Positions 15,874 through 24,084 of a DNA stretch of 64,000 nucleotides are shown here, piece after piece. Made by a program: the position numbers and the translations under genes. The DNA lies in contig DBTN01000018.1 in assembly GCA_002307065.1 (NCBI GenBank), forward strand, positions 49,389 through 113,388, given 5' to 3'. Position 1 is the first letter of the stretch. The number at the start of each line of letters is the position of its first letter. The notes under the pieces are model-generated. The model had not been told where the DNA came from, searched no databases, and saw only the letters and a program-made list of their open reading frames with translations. Source of the DNA: Akkermansiaceae bacterium UBA1315 (GTDB taxonomy: Bacteria > Verrucomicrobiota > Verrucomicrobiia > Verrucomicrobiales > Akkermansiaceae).

Positions 15874-18417
15874 CTAGCCGCTGATCGATTCCAGCTTGAG
15901 AACCGGGGTGCGGAGCTCGTTGGATTTTTCCAAATCGAGTGTGAGATGGATCGTCCAATCGTTGAGGTCATCGGGATCAATGAGCGTTTGATGGATGGTC
16001 CGCCGGTCTTCGGAAAGATGGGTGTGACGGGCGTTTCTCGCTTCTGGATCGAGGCGGATTTGAGCGTGCGATTGGTAATATCCGTCGATCAACCGGAGGA
16101 GCCTTTCTTTGGTCCAAGGTTTTTCGTCGGAGTCCGCCGGTTCGACCAGTGACAGGACGGTTTCCATCTGGTCCCGGGCGAGCGCGGTGACGAGGGTGAG
16201 AATGTGATTTCTCAATTGCCGTGAAAAATGCAACCGGTCTTGGGTGAACGGGATCTTCGCTTTGAATGCGGCGATTTTTTCTGCGGCGGCCCCGGCGGGA
16301 TTTTCCAGCGCGGCTTCCGGATGCTGGAGATTCTGCCATTCGTCCAACAGGCTGGAGTCCGTGTGGCGGACGATGAGTTCGAGGAACGATTCCGCTTCGT
16401 GGACGTCTTCGGTTTTCAAATGATCCGGGACGGTTTGGGAAAGGACTTTGTAAACCTCGCTGAGGTGGCGGAGCAAAACGGCTTCACCGCGTTCGAGTTT
16501 GTACGTTTTCACGTAGTCTTCGAACGATTGATAATTTTCGATCATCTCGCGGGCGATCGATTTCGGTTTTACGTTTTCGTTTCCGAGATAGGGGTGCCGA
16601 AGTTTGAAGTCGTTGAAGGTGGTGTAGATGAATTCCTTGCCCGGCTTTGGCCACTCGACTTCTTCCAGCCGTGCGATCCGGTCGTCGTATTCGACGCCTT
16701 CATCTTTCAAGCGGCCCATGAGCTCGGATTTCAACAGGTCGACTTGTTTGCGAAGAACCGCGTCAGGATTTTCCAGGATCGATTCGATCAGCGAAATCAC
16801 ATTCAACCCGTAGTCGTCCGCCTCGCGATCAAGCAGCGGAATCGCATCCAACAGGTAAAGGCTGAGTGCGTGATTGATCGAAAAGTCTTCCGGTAAATTC
16901 ACGTCGACGACGACCTTTTGCGGGCCGGTGCGTTTCGCCGGCGGAATGATGTGCAGGATTTTCGCACCGACCAATCCGCGGAACAGTTTGAAGGCGTGCT
17001 TTTTCAGCGCTTTCTTTTTCGAAACCGGTTCGTGGCTGCGATCGATCAAATCCTTGAGCGCGGCGCAGCCGTCTTCGTGTTTGCGCGAGAGGACATTGAG
17101 CAGCGTGCTGTGATGAATCGAAAAACTGGACGTCAGCGGCTCCGGCGGTGCGGTCTGAAGTTTGGCGAACGTGGCCTCGTCCCAATGGACAAATCCTTTT
17201 TCCGGCGGTTTGCGTTTTTCGAAGCTTTTCTTTTTGTTCGCGGCGGCTTTTGCGGCGAGGCGAAGATTTTCGATGATGTGTTCCGGCGCCTGGGCGACGA
17301 CAAATCCGGCGGTGTCAAAGCCTCTCCGCCCGGCGCGGCCGACGATCTGACGGAAATCCCGGACCGCGAGAATTTTCGTGCCGCGTCCGTCATACTTGCA
17401 CAGACCGGTCAGCATCACCGTGCGGATCGGGACGTTGACGCCGACTCCGAGGGTGTCCGTGCCACAAACGACTTTGAGCAATCCTTTCGCAGTCAGTTTT
17501 TCGACGAGCAACCGGTATTTCGGCAGCAGGCCCGCGTGATGGATTCCGACACCATGGCGGAGGATTTTCGAAAGTTCGCGGCCGTAGGGACTTTTGAAAT
17601 CCGCGTCGTCGAGCGCGCGGGCGATCGCGGTTTTTTCCTCCTTGGTGCAAAAATTCGTCGAGAGCAGGTCGCGCGCAGTCTCGGCGCAGGAGTTTTGCGT
17701 GAAGTGAACGAGATAAATCGGCGCGCGGCCTTCATCGACAAGTTCGGCGACCTTTTCCTGAAGTTGGGTCGTCGAGTAGGAAAATTCGAGGGGAACCGGT
17801 CGCTGGTCAGACTGGACGAGCACGGTTTCCGCGCCGGTCAGGTCGGTCAGTTGTTTCGAGAAAAACGACGAATCGCCGATGGTTGCGGACATCAGCAAAA
17901 ACCGAGCGCGGGAAAGCGTGAGCAGCGGGATTTGCCAAGCGCCGCCGCGCGAGTGATCGGAATAATAATGGAACTCGTCCATAATCACGTCATCGACCGG
18001 TGCGCTGGCGCCGTCGCGCAGAGCGATGTTTGCTAAAATCTCCGCCGTGCAGCAAAGGACGTGCGCGCCGGGATTCACCGTCGCATCTCCGGTGACCATG
18101 CCGACATTTTCCGGACCGAACACCCGGCAAAGGGAGAGGAATTTTTCGTTGGCGAGCGCCTTGATCGGCACCGTGTAATACGACCGGCGGCCTTGGCAGA
18201 GCGATTTGAACTGCATCGCCAGCGCGACCAACGATTTCCCCGAACCGGTTGGCGTGTTGAGAATGACGTTCTTGTTTTGGAAAATTTCGAGAATCGCTTC
18301 CTCTTGGTGATCGTAAGGCTCGGTCCCGGAGCTGGTGAGGAAATCGAGGAATGCGTTGAGAATATCGTCCGCGGAAGGATGGGGCGGCAGGTTCGAGGGA
18401 TTGAGCGGAGCGGACAT
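15874..18417 (-). CDS. DEAD/DEAH-box (Ski2-like) helicase, DUF3516 type
   Basis: An 847-aa superfamily 2 helicase. Walker A 'NTPTGSGKS' (about 54-62), DExH box 'DEFH' (147-150), motif III 'LMSATIGD', the 'HHAGLLPKYRLLVEKL' region and motif VI 'QIVGRAGRRGFDTAG' all match Ski2/Brr2-like helicases. The C-terminal half (from about 400) matches the DUF3516 domain found in bacterial 'DEAD/DEAH box helicase' proteins of actinobacteria and Verrucomicrobia. Likely an RNA helicase for RNA turnover or ribosome work; exact substrate unknown. Cytoplasmic, no signal. Confidence 0.9.
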   Translation of the reverse strand: MSAPLNPSNLPPHPSADDILNAFLDFLTSSGTEPYDHQEEAILEIFQNKNVILNTPTGSGKSLVALAMQFKSLCQGRRSYYTVPIKALANEKFLSLCRVFGPENVGMVTGDATVNPGAHVLCCTAEILANIALRDGASAPVDDVIMDEFHYYSDHSRGGAWQIPLLTLSRARFLLMSATIGDSSFFSKQLTDLTGAETVLVQSDQRPVPLEFSYSTTQLQEKVAELVDEGRAPIYLVHFTQNSCAETARDLLSTNFCTKEEKTAIARALDDADFKSPYGRELSKILRHGVGIHHAGLLPKYRLLVEKLTAKGLLKVVCGTDTLGVGVNVPIRTVMLTGLCKYDGRGTKILAVRDFRQIVGRAGRRGFDTAGFVVAQAPEHIIENLRLAAKAAANKKKSFEKRKPPEKGFVHWDEATFAKLQTAPPEPLTSSFSIHHSTLLNVLSRKHEDGCAALKDLIDRSHEPVSKKKALKKHAFKLFRGLVGAKILHIIPPAKRTGPQKVVVDVNLPEDFSINHALSLYLLDAIPLLDREADDYGLNVISLIESILENPDAVLRKQVDLLKSELMGRLKDEGVEYDDRIARLEEVEWPKPGKEFIYTTFNDFKLRHPYLGNENVKPKSIAREMIENYQSFEDYVKTYKLERGEAVLLRHLSEVYKVLSQTVPDHLKTEDVHEAESFLELIVRHTDSSLLDEWQNLQHPEAALENPAGAAAEKIAAFKAKIPFTQDRLHFSRQLRNHILTLVTALARDQMETVLSLVEPADSDEKPWTKERLLRLIDGYYQSHAQIRLDPEARNARHTHLSEDRRTIHQTLIDPDDLNDWTIHLTLDLEKSNELRTPVLKLESISG

Positions 18418-18433
18418 GAGACGGAGGGAACAT

Positions 18434-18465
18434 GGAACATCGAACGTCCAACATCGAACATTGAA
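18434..18465. repeat. GAACATCGAAC-type short repeat
   Basis: Two copies of AACATCGAAC, separated by a 4-bp GTCC linker, lie between the helicase start and higB. I recall similar degenerate 'AACATCGAAC' strings scattered in Verrucomicrobia and Planctomycetes intergenic DNA, but cannot verify that here. Confidence 0.5.
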
Positions 18466-18510
18466 ATGAAGAAAATGGAATGGCGGCTGGAACTTTCAAA
18501 TTGCGACCAT

Positions 18511-18536
18511 ACCCGAAAATGGTAACGTTTTCGGGT
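18511..18536. promoter_or_regulatory. candidate HigA operator (inverted repeat over higB start)
   Basis: ACCCGAAAA, 8-nt spacer, TTTTCGGGT: a perfect 9-bp inverted repeat that overlaps the GTG start of higB (18535). Xre-type antitoxins normally repress their own operon by binding such palindromes at the promoter, so this is the natural operator; binding is inferred. Confidence 0.55.
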
Positions 18537-18815
18537 GATTGAGGATTTCTCCTGCAAAGAAACTCAAAAGATCTGGAATGGTGAACGGTCGAAACGGCTG
18601 CCTGCAGAGATTCAAGAACGAGCCTTTCTGAGGCGCCGGCAGCTTGATGCGGCAGAGCTTTTGACCGATCTGCGAATTCTCCAAGCAACCGGCTGGAATC
18701 CTTAGCGGGAGGTCTCAATGGATTTTACAGTATCAGAATCAATCAGCAGTGGCGCCTGATCTTTCGCTGGAACGATGGGAGAGCGTCCGAAGTCAAAATC
18801 ACCGATTACCATTAG
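18535..18815 (+). pseudogene. higB: HigB/RelE-type toxin, frameshifted
   Basis: Read from GTG 18535 the frame codes 'MIEDFSCKETQKIWNGERSK' and on to 'LDAAELLTDLRI', the N-terminal half of a HigB toxin (typical 'F...E.LFNGER..R' and 'LDAA..L.DLR.PP'). It then hits a stop after 'QATGWNP'. In the frame shifted by one the rest of HigB is perfect: 'SNRLESLAGGLNGFYSIRIN', 'QQWRLIFRWNDGRASEVKIT' and a final 'DYH' stop at 18815, which is 5 bp before higA. The break lies at about 18678-18682 and equals loss of one base in the Ile-Pro-Pro stretch (ATTCTCCA where ATTCCTCCA is expected). HigB enzymes cleave mRNA at the ribosome. As sequenced the toxin would be inactive. Confidence 0.85.
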
Positions 18816-18820
18816 CACCC

Positions 18821-19126
18821 ATGAAAAAAGTGAATGAGCAGATTCCCCTGACCAATTTTTTCGCAGAGACGCTCCGTGAAACGTTGGACGAATGGGACGT
18901 TTCACAAGCTGAGGTTTCCCGGATGACCGGTATTCCCTCGCCTCATCTGACGGATTTGAAAAAAAGTAGGCGGCGGTGTACGCCGGAATATGACCTTCGC
19001 TTGAGCCGTTATTTTGGAACTTCGCCTGGGTTTTGGTTACGCCTTCAACTGGACTTCGAACTGATGCGGGCGGAACGGGAAAGTGGCGAGAGGATTAGCA
19101 AAGAAGTGCAGCCGCATGCGGCTTGA
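18821..19126 (+). CDS. higA: HigA-family antitoxin (Xre HTH)
   Basis: A 101-aa antitoxin of the HigA type: 'PLTNFFAETLRETLDEWDVS' then the helix-turn-helix 'QAEVSRMTGIPSPHLTDLKK' and 'RCTPEYDLRLSRYFGTSPGF', ending 'WLRLQLDFELMRAE'. It binds HigB and represses its own promoter. ATG 18821 lies just after the higB stop; a longer upstream frame would run through higB in another frame, so 18821 is the right start. Toxin is frameshifted but antitoxin is intact, as expected when a toxin decays first. Confidence 0.9.
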   Translation: MKKVNEQIPLTNFFAETLRETLDEWDVSQAEVSRMTGIPSPHLTDLKKSRRRCTPEYDLRLSRYFGTSPGFWLRLQLDFELMRAERESGERISKEVQPHAA

Positions 19127-19233
19127 GAGAGGTGAGGGGTTTCCTTCGGCGAGAGAATTAGCCCCCATCGGCAAATTTTGCAGTGGTGTGAAGGGAAAGG
19201 TTGACTATGGTGGCCGTCCCCTGCGGGGAATTT

Positions 19234-19596
19234 ATGGCGATACAAGGAGAAGAATTGGCACTGGCTTGTGCAAAAGCAGCGGATGAAATCCAAGCGGAAG
19301 ATATCCGACTTTGGGACATGCGCGGGGTTTCGAACCTGACGGATTACATGGTGGTTTGCTCGGGTTCTTCGATGCCGCACCTGCGCGCGATTCTGCGCGA
19401 CGTTTCCGGATTGGTCGAAGAATGGCACGGGGTCAAACCGGTCAGCACCGACGGAAAAGCGGACACTCGCTGGGTGGTTTTGGATTACATCGATGTGATG
19501 GTCCACGTTATGCATCCGGAGTTGCGCGACTTCTATGGCCTCGAAACGCTGTGGGCGGACGCGAAGGAAGTGACCTGGAAACCGCAAGAAGCCTGA
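19234..19596 (+). CDS. rsfS: ribosomal silencing factor RsfS
   Basis: A 120-aa RsfS (Iojap/DUF143) protein that binds L14 and blocks joining of ribosomal subunits under starvation. It has the family core 'ALACAKAADEIQAEDIRLWD', 'GVSNLTDYMVVCSGSS', 'WVVLDYIDVMVHVMHPE' and 'RDFYGLETLWADA'. ATG 19234 has GGGGA 7 bp before it; an upstream TTG 19201 would add 11 residues not found in the family. Followed by a strong terminator. Confidence 0.96.
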   Translation: MAIQGEELALACAKAADEIQAEDIRLWDMRGVSNLTDYMVVCSGSSMPHLRAILRDVSGLVEEWHGVKPVSTDGKADTRWVVLDYIDVMVHVMHPELRDFYGLETLWADAKEVTWKPQEA

Positions 19597-19613
19597 GATT
19601 TTCCAAACGAAAC

Positions 19614-19646
19614 AAGCGGCCCCTTTCCGGAGGCCGCTTTTTTTTT
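19614..19646 (+). terminator. rsfS terminator
   Basis: AAGCGGCC / GGCCGCTT 8-bp stem with a 10-nt loop and a run of nine T residues directly after the stem. Confidence 0.92.
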
Positions 19647-19681
19647 GGAATACTGCGTTGGGTTATGAGTCTCACATCCGA

Positions 19682-20230
19682 ATGAGTGAATTCGCGGAAT
19701 TGGTGGATGCGCATTACCAGGCGTTGTATCGCTTTGGGATTTCGCTGACCCGTAGCTCAGACCGGGCTGCGGATCTGGTGCAGGAAACGTTTTGTATCTG
19801 GGCGGAAAAGGGCGACCAACTGCGAGACCGGTCGAAAGCGAAAACCTGGCTTTTCACCACGCTCCATCGGGAATTTTTGAATCAACGCCGGCGCGCCGAA
19901 AAATTTTCCGATGAACCGTTGGACGAGGAGCTTTCCGCATCCATCGCGACTTCGGATGAGGAGGCGGATCGGCAGATGGACGGCCACCGCGCGCTCGAGG
20001 TGCTGGGCGAGCTGGAGGAAACCTACCGTGCTCCGCTGGCCTTATTTTATCTTCAACAGCACAGTTATAAGGAAATCGCATCGATTTTAGACATTCCGAT
20101 CGGGACCGTGATGTCCCGGCTTTCCCGTGGAAAAGAAATGCTTCGCAAACAAATGACCGCCGAGCCATCGAGCGCGCCGAAGAACATTTTGCAACTCGAA
20201 CCGGGGGCCCTGAACCAACGCCATGGATAA
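19682..20230 (+). CDS. ECF RNA polymerase sigma factor
   Basis: A 182-aa ECF sigma factor. Region 2 'YQALYRFGISLTRSSDRAAD' and 'LVQETFCIWAEKGD', then sigma-4 'TYRAPLALFYLQQHSYKEIA' with HTH 'SILDIPIGTVMSRLSRGKEM'. It lacks any other domain. The ATG at 19682 fits the ECF start; an upstream TTG 19658 is unlikely. The downstream gene overlaps by 8 bp and codes a membrane protein, the classical sigma/anti-sigma arrangement. The regulon cannot be told from this window. Confidence 0.93.
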   Translation: MSEFAELVDAHYQALYRFGISLTRSSDRAADLVQETFCIWAEKGDQLRDRSKAKTWLFTTLHREFLNQRRRAEKFSDEPLDEELSASIATSDEEADRQMDGHRALEVLGELEETYRAPLALFYLQQHSYKEIASILDIPIGTVMSRLSRGKEMLRKQMTAEPSSAPKNILQLEPGALNQRHG

Positions 20231-21164
20231 GGAACAAGCGCGGTTTATACTCCGGAGTTTCCGCCCCGATGGCGCGGATGTGGATGACGTGGATTTCGCG
20301 GAAGCGCTGCATGTCGCGACGGAAGACCGTGAGCTCGGCGAGTGGCTGGCGGAGGAGCGAGCGTTCGACGCGGCATTTTCCGAAGCGCTGGGTTCGGTGA
20401 AAATCCCGGAGAGTTTGCGCGAGGAAATTTTCGCCGGTCTCGCGGCGAGCCGTGGGGATTTGCCGCAAGCGATGGATTCGATTGATATGACGCTGATCGG
20501 CGCCTTCGCGGCGATTCGTCCGCCGGATGCCCTGCGTGGGGAATTGATCGCGGCGATGGAGCGGACGGCCAGCTCGAAAAAAGTGTTGAGACCGGTTTGG
20601 CGGCGATTTGCGGTGCCGCTGGCCGCGGCCGCTGGCGTTGCGCTGGCATTCGTCGCGACGCACGAAACCGCGGTGCCGCCGCTCATTTCCACGGGTGACG
20701 TCTCGGTTTCCAGCGCCCATCTGATCCCGAATCCGCCGGGAACGGTGCCGGTCGACGTGGTTCAGGCGAGTTTTATCCGAACCTTTGAGTCGCCGCTTTT
20801 CAGCTTGGATGAAAATCGGGAAAAGCATGGTCAGCTCATCGACGTGCTGGAGAAGAAAAAACTTCCATGTCCGAAGAAGCTCCCGCCGGGATTGGTCGGA
20901 GTGAAAGGCATTGGCTGCCGAGAATTGGTGATCGACGGAAAACGCGGCTCGCTCGTTTGTTTTGACGAACCGGTCAACGGAACGGTCCATCTGGTGATTT
21001 TCAAACGGGAAGACGTCTGCGGGGATTTGCCGACCAAATCCTCACCGGCCTTGTCGCAGATCGGCGCTTGGGCGATCGCTCGTTGGGCAGACGACGGTTA
21101 CGTTTTTGTGCTGCTCGGATCGCGCCCGGTCGAAAAACTTTCCGTTCTTTTCGCCGCGAAGTAA
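20223..21164 (+). CDS. probable anti-sigma factor, membrane-anchored
   Basis: A 313-aa protein that starts 8 bp inside the sigma gene. The N-terminal cytoplasmic part (1-115) holds two acidic/helical stretches; a single TM helix (about 132-148, 'PLAAAAGVALAFVATH') is followed by a periplasmic part with four Cys residues ('PCPKKL', 'GIGCREL', 'LVCFDEP', 'EDVCGDLP'). This layout is that of anti-sigma factors whose outer domain senses the envelope. No ZAS HxxxCxxC motif is visible, so it is a non-zinc type or a diverged family. Function inferred from overlap and topology. Confidence 0.7.
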   Translation: MDKEQARFILRSFRPDGADVDDVDFAEALHVATEDRELGEWLAEERAFDAAFSEALGSVKIPESLREEIFAGLAASRGDLPQAMDSIDMTLIGAFAAIRPPDALRGELIAAMERTASSKKVLRPVWRRFAVPLAAAAGVALAFVATHETAVPPLISTGDVSVSSAHLIPNPPGTVPVDVVQASFIRTFESPLFSLDENREKHGQLIDVLEKKKLPCPKKLPPGLVGVKGIGCRELVIDGKRGSLVCFDEPVNGTVHLVIFKREDVCGDLPTKSSPALSQIGAWAIARWADDGYVFVLLGSRPVEKLSVLFAAK

Positions 21165-21168
21165 GCGG

Positions 21169-22611
21169 TCACTCGATGCTTTCCAGGGTCTCGACCAGCG
21201 CTTCGAAAACTTCCGGCTCCATCGAACGATTAGGTGATCCCTTGAGGCAGGAAGCGAACCATTTGGCCAAAATTTCGCGGCGTTCCCGCGGGAAATCCCG
21301 GGTAAATCCTCCGCCATTACCGGCGAGGATTTCGACGTCGCGGCGGCCGTGCGCCCGGTTGAGCATCTGTTGGTAGCGAGCGAGGGCACCGTCCAACAGC
21401 ACCCACGGGAAATTCGGGTTTTTCGGCGGACCCATCGACAGCGATTTTCCTTCACCGGTTCCCAGCTTCATTCCGCCGAGCAGATCGATCCGTAAGTCCG
21501 GCAAACTTCCGCCTTTGAACCAGGCCGCTGCGCCGCCGCTTATTGCGCCGAAAAGCGTTCCCGCGCCGTGCGTGAGCCCGCCGGTCGCCGCGTCGACGGC
21601 CAGTCCGGCAGCACCGCCAGCGACGGCGGCGGCCATGGCCAGTTTTGCGCGAGGCAGGCCCCATTTCGTCCAGGTTTCGGCGCTTTCGAGATCGATGCCG
21701 GTGAACGTTTCGACGCTGTTGTCCGCTTGGAGGAGATGGTGGCGATAGATTTTCAACAATGCTGCGAAACATTCCAGCTCCCGTTCGGCCAGTTTGGCGA
21801 AGTATTGCTTGGACAGAAGTTCGGCTTTGCGTTCGCGCCGCGACGGGATGGTCAGATCGGATTCTTCGAGCGTCGCGCTGACTTTCAACTGCAGCGCGTC
21901 TTCGAGAAATCCGAGCAAGATTTCCGCGGCGTCTTCGCGGCGTCTTTTCCACTCGTTTTCGACAAGGCGGATCGTTTCCTCCAAGCGGTCGCGGTGGCGT
22001 TCTTCGATTTCCAAAAGAGATTTGAGCAAACGCAATCGCTCGTCGTAGCGGGCGGAGTGGGCGTCGAAGGTTCGGACGAGATTGAACGCGCCGCCGAGTC
22101 GCTCCCGCCAGGATTCTTCATCCGCAGCCGTCGTCTGGCCGCGCCGGTTCAGCAGCGCGAGCCGGGGGCGGCCGGTCCAGCGGAGGATTTCCATCTCCGC
22201 GAGGAAATCATCACGCAGCGGCTTGGCGGGATCGACGATGTAAAGAACTCCCGCGCCGTCCAGCAACGGCTCAAGCAGGCGTTTTTCGTCGCCAAATTCC
22301 TCTCCGGCCTCCGCGACGAATTTGCGCAGCGTTTCCAGCCCGGGCGTACCGGGGCCGTGGATTTGCTGGATCGCCCGCATCGCCTCGACCGGTCGGGAAA
22401 ATCCGGGAGTATCGATAAAGCGGACGCATTCTTTGTCGTCGAAAATGACTTTGTGAGCTTGGCATCGCGTCGTTTCACCGGGTGTGGGGCTGACGCGGAT
22501 CAGCTCGTTGTCATCGATTTCCAGCAGCGTCGCGATGACTGCGGATTTGCCCATATTGACCCGACCGACGACCGCGAAGGCTGGGACATCTTTGAGAATC
22601 CAGTCGCTCAT
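21169..22611 (-). CDS. DUF3482-like GTPase
   Basis: A 480-aa GTP-binding protein. The P-loop is 'GRVNMGKS' (16-23), switch I near 'SPTPGETTRC', G3 'DTPGFSRP', and an unusual G4 'LALLNRRGQ' in place of NKxD. From about 235 there is a coiled/helical region ('EIEERHRDRLEETIRLVENE'), then a Gly/Ala-rich hydrophobic stretch (about 345-395, 'MAAAVAGGAAGLAVDAATGG') like the membrane-inserting part of DUF3482 GTPases. ATG 22611 overlaps the stop of the upstream kinase-like gene by 4 bp, so the two are coupled; a longer in-frame extension is unlikely. Role unknown; related pairs in proteobacteria (DUF2868/DUF3482) are also uncharacterised. Confidence 0.8.
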   Translation of the reverse strand: MSDWILKDVPAFAVVGRVNMGKSAVIATLLEIDDNELIRVSPTPGETTRCQAHKVIFDDKECVRFIDTPGFSRPVEAMRAIQQIHGPGTPGLETLRKFVAEAGEEFGDEKRLLEPLLDGAGVLYIVDPAKPLRDDFLAEMEILRWTGRPRLALLNRRGQTTAADEESWRERLGGAFNLVRTFDAHSARYDERLRLLKSLLEIEERHRDRLEETIRLVENEWKRRREDAAEILLGFLEDALQLKVSATLEESDLTIPSRRERKAELLSKQYFAKLAERELECFAALLKIYRHHLLQADNSVETFTGIDLESAETWTKWGLPRAKLAMAAAVAGGAAGLAVDAATGGLTHGAGTLFGAISGGAAAWFKGGSLPDLRIDLLGGMKLGTGEGKSLSMGPPKNPNFPWVLLDGALARYQQMLNRAHGRRDVEILAGNGGGFTRDFPRERREILAKWFASCLKGSPNRSMEPEVFEALVETLESIE

Positions 22612-23453
22612 GATCTTACGCCGGAATTTGAAACCCGAGCCGTTTCCATTCCCGGAACTCGTTTCGCGAGCATCGGTTTTGTCGGTTGCGGGCGGACGGC
22701 TAGTGGGGCCGTGGGCGAACCTTTCGGGATGGCAACCGGGGTCGTCGCGGTCACCAGGGCTTGGCGGGCTTCGGCGAGAGTTGCGGATTGAGCGTATAAT
22801 TTGACCCATTTCACCCAGGCTCCCAGGCCATTTCCCGCCTGATCGGCGACCAACCGGTTGCGCCAGCCGAGCAATTCTTCAGCCAGTTTGGCGATCGGAG
22901 CGAGGCTGCGGCGGCGTTCGTGATCCCCAAGCCACTGGGTCGGGGAAATCGTGAAAACAAACCGGCGACCGGGCTGGCCGATTCCCGCGAAAATTGCCGA
23001 AAGGTGGGTATCGATCCATACCGCTTGTTCCTCCAGCATTTGAGAAAGCACTTCCGCTGCGTCAAAAGCGCCGTGGATCACCTCGATCACTTCCATGGGG
23101 CTGAGAAAACCGGTCTGTAACCGCTGCGCGAGCGATTCGCCCTCGATCCACTCGCTGGCGAAAAACGGCATCCCGTCGTGGGGATCGCAGCCGCCAGTGA
23201 CCACTGACCGAAAGGTCGCATGTCGGATTTCCGCCAAGCGGTTCACCGCCATACGATAGGCAACCTGTTCTTCGGCATCCAATCCGCCGCCTTCCGCGCC
23301 AAAGGGGAAAAAACGTCGGACGCATACCGGTTCATTCGTGTTTTTGTCGAGCGCGCGAAAAACGACTCCGGATGCGTCCTGAGCGATGATGTCTTCAATC
23401 TGGAAACGGGTTACCACGAATGCGAAAAGTAGCCGATTTTCCTCCGCTGCCAA
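22608..23453 (-). CDS. protein-kinase-like (pseudokinase) protein
   Basis: A 281-aa protein with a Hanks-kinase-like fold. The N-lobe starts 'FQIEDIIAQDASGVVFRALD' followed by 'NEPVCVRRFFPF' where the ATP-binding Lys is replaced by Arg, then 'PFFASEWIEGESLAQRL' as hinge. The catalytic loop HRDLKPxN reads 'WIDTHLSAIF' (Asp kept, Arg, Lys and Asn lost), and DFG reads 'ISPTQW'. So it looks like a pseudokinase that may bind a partner without phosphotransfer. It ends in a linker with Pro residues and overlaps the GTPase gene by 4 bp. No TM is visible. Confidence 0.7.
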   Translation of the reverse strand: MAAEENRLLFAFVVTRFQIEDIIAQDASGVVFRALDKNTNEPVCVRRFFPFGAEGGGLDAEEQVAYRMAVNRLAEIRHATFRSVVTGGCDPHDGMPFFASEWIEGESLAQRLQTGFLSPMEVIEVIHGAFDAAEVLSQMLEEQAVWIDTHLSAIFAGIGQPGRRFVFTISPTQWLGDHERRRSLAPIAKLAEELLGWRNRLVADQAGNGLGAWVKWVKLYAQSATLAEARQALVTATTPVAIPKGSPTAPLAVRPQPTKPMLAKRVPGMETARVSNSGVRS

Positions 23454-23478
23454 GCGATGAAATGCTCGGGACGAAAAT

Positions 23479-24084
23479 TTATCCCATGGCTGGAAGTTTC
23501 ATGAAATCAACCGGTTGGAAGCGTTCCGGGCGGTGAAAATCGGGATCGCCGTCCCCGAGATCACTCGCGCTGATCCATTGGGGTTGGGGGGTGTTGAGGA
23601 TGAAGGTCACGTTGACTCGGGATTCCCGGCCGAAATCGATTCGCGCGCGAAGCAAGTCGAGTGGCAGGACCAAGGCTGCGACCCACGAGCCATCGGGTGC
23701 CAGTTCGGAAAAAGTGGCGACTTCCGGCATGGCGATTTCGGCTTCGTCTTCCCGCACGCGGGGAGCCTTGAATTCGCAGGACCACCACGCGCCATTGGGG
23801 GCGAGGTTGAACTCGAAATAGCGACCGGTTTTCGGGTCAGTGATGAAAAGCTCAGCGACGTCGTATTTCCAAAGTTCGGGCAGGAATTTTCCAGGGCGGG
23901 CCGCGGGATGGATCGTCGCGGGTTGGCGATGGCTGGCGATGAACCATAGCCGATCGCGGTCCATGGCGAGGGAAAAGGCGGCGGGCGGAGCGACCGGTTT
24001 GGCAAACCAATCGCGTTGCAGTCCGAGCAACGGGACATCAAGTTCACCCCATTGAAGAGGTGTCGCGCTTTCGAAAACGGTCAT
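23479..24084 (-). CDS. CBM9/DOMON-like domain protein
   Basis: A 201-aa cytoplasmic or unprocessed protein whose fold resembles carbohydrate-binding family 9 / DOMON-like modules: 'YDVAELFITDPKTGRYFEFN', 'LAPNGAWWSCEFK', then 'WVAALVLPLDLL' and 'VNVTFILNTPQPQWISAS', ending with 'FHRPERFQPVDF'. No signal peptide is visible and no catalytic motif is expected. Its ligand is unknown. Divergent from the DUF1287 gene, downstream of which no partner enzyme lies. Confidence 0.75.
   Translation of the reverse strand: MTVFESATPLQWGELDVPLLGLQRDWFAKPVAPPAAFSLAMDRDRLWFIASHRQPATIHPAARPGKFLPELWKYDVAELFITDPKTGRYFEFNLAPNGAWWSCEFKAPRVREDEAEIAMPEVATFSELAPDGSWVAALVLPLDLLRARIDFGRESRVNVTFILNTPQPQWISASDLGDGDPDFHRPERFQPVDFMKLPAMG

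Noticed and set aside
16918..18036. 372-codon open frame on the plus strand inside the helicase gene
   Set aside because: It is antisense to a well-supported helicase, has no family motif or start context, and its length is explained by GC-rich codon bias.
19854..20990. 378-codon minus-strand frame across the sigma/anti-sigma genes
   Set aside because: Covers two good genes on the other strand and has a skewed Arg-rich product.
21568..22791. 407-codon open frame on the plus strand opposite the GTPase
   Set aside because: Antisense shadow of the GTPase gene; composition and lack of any motif do not support it.
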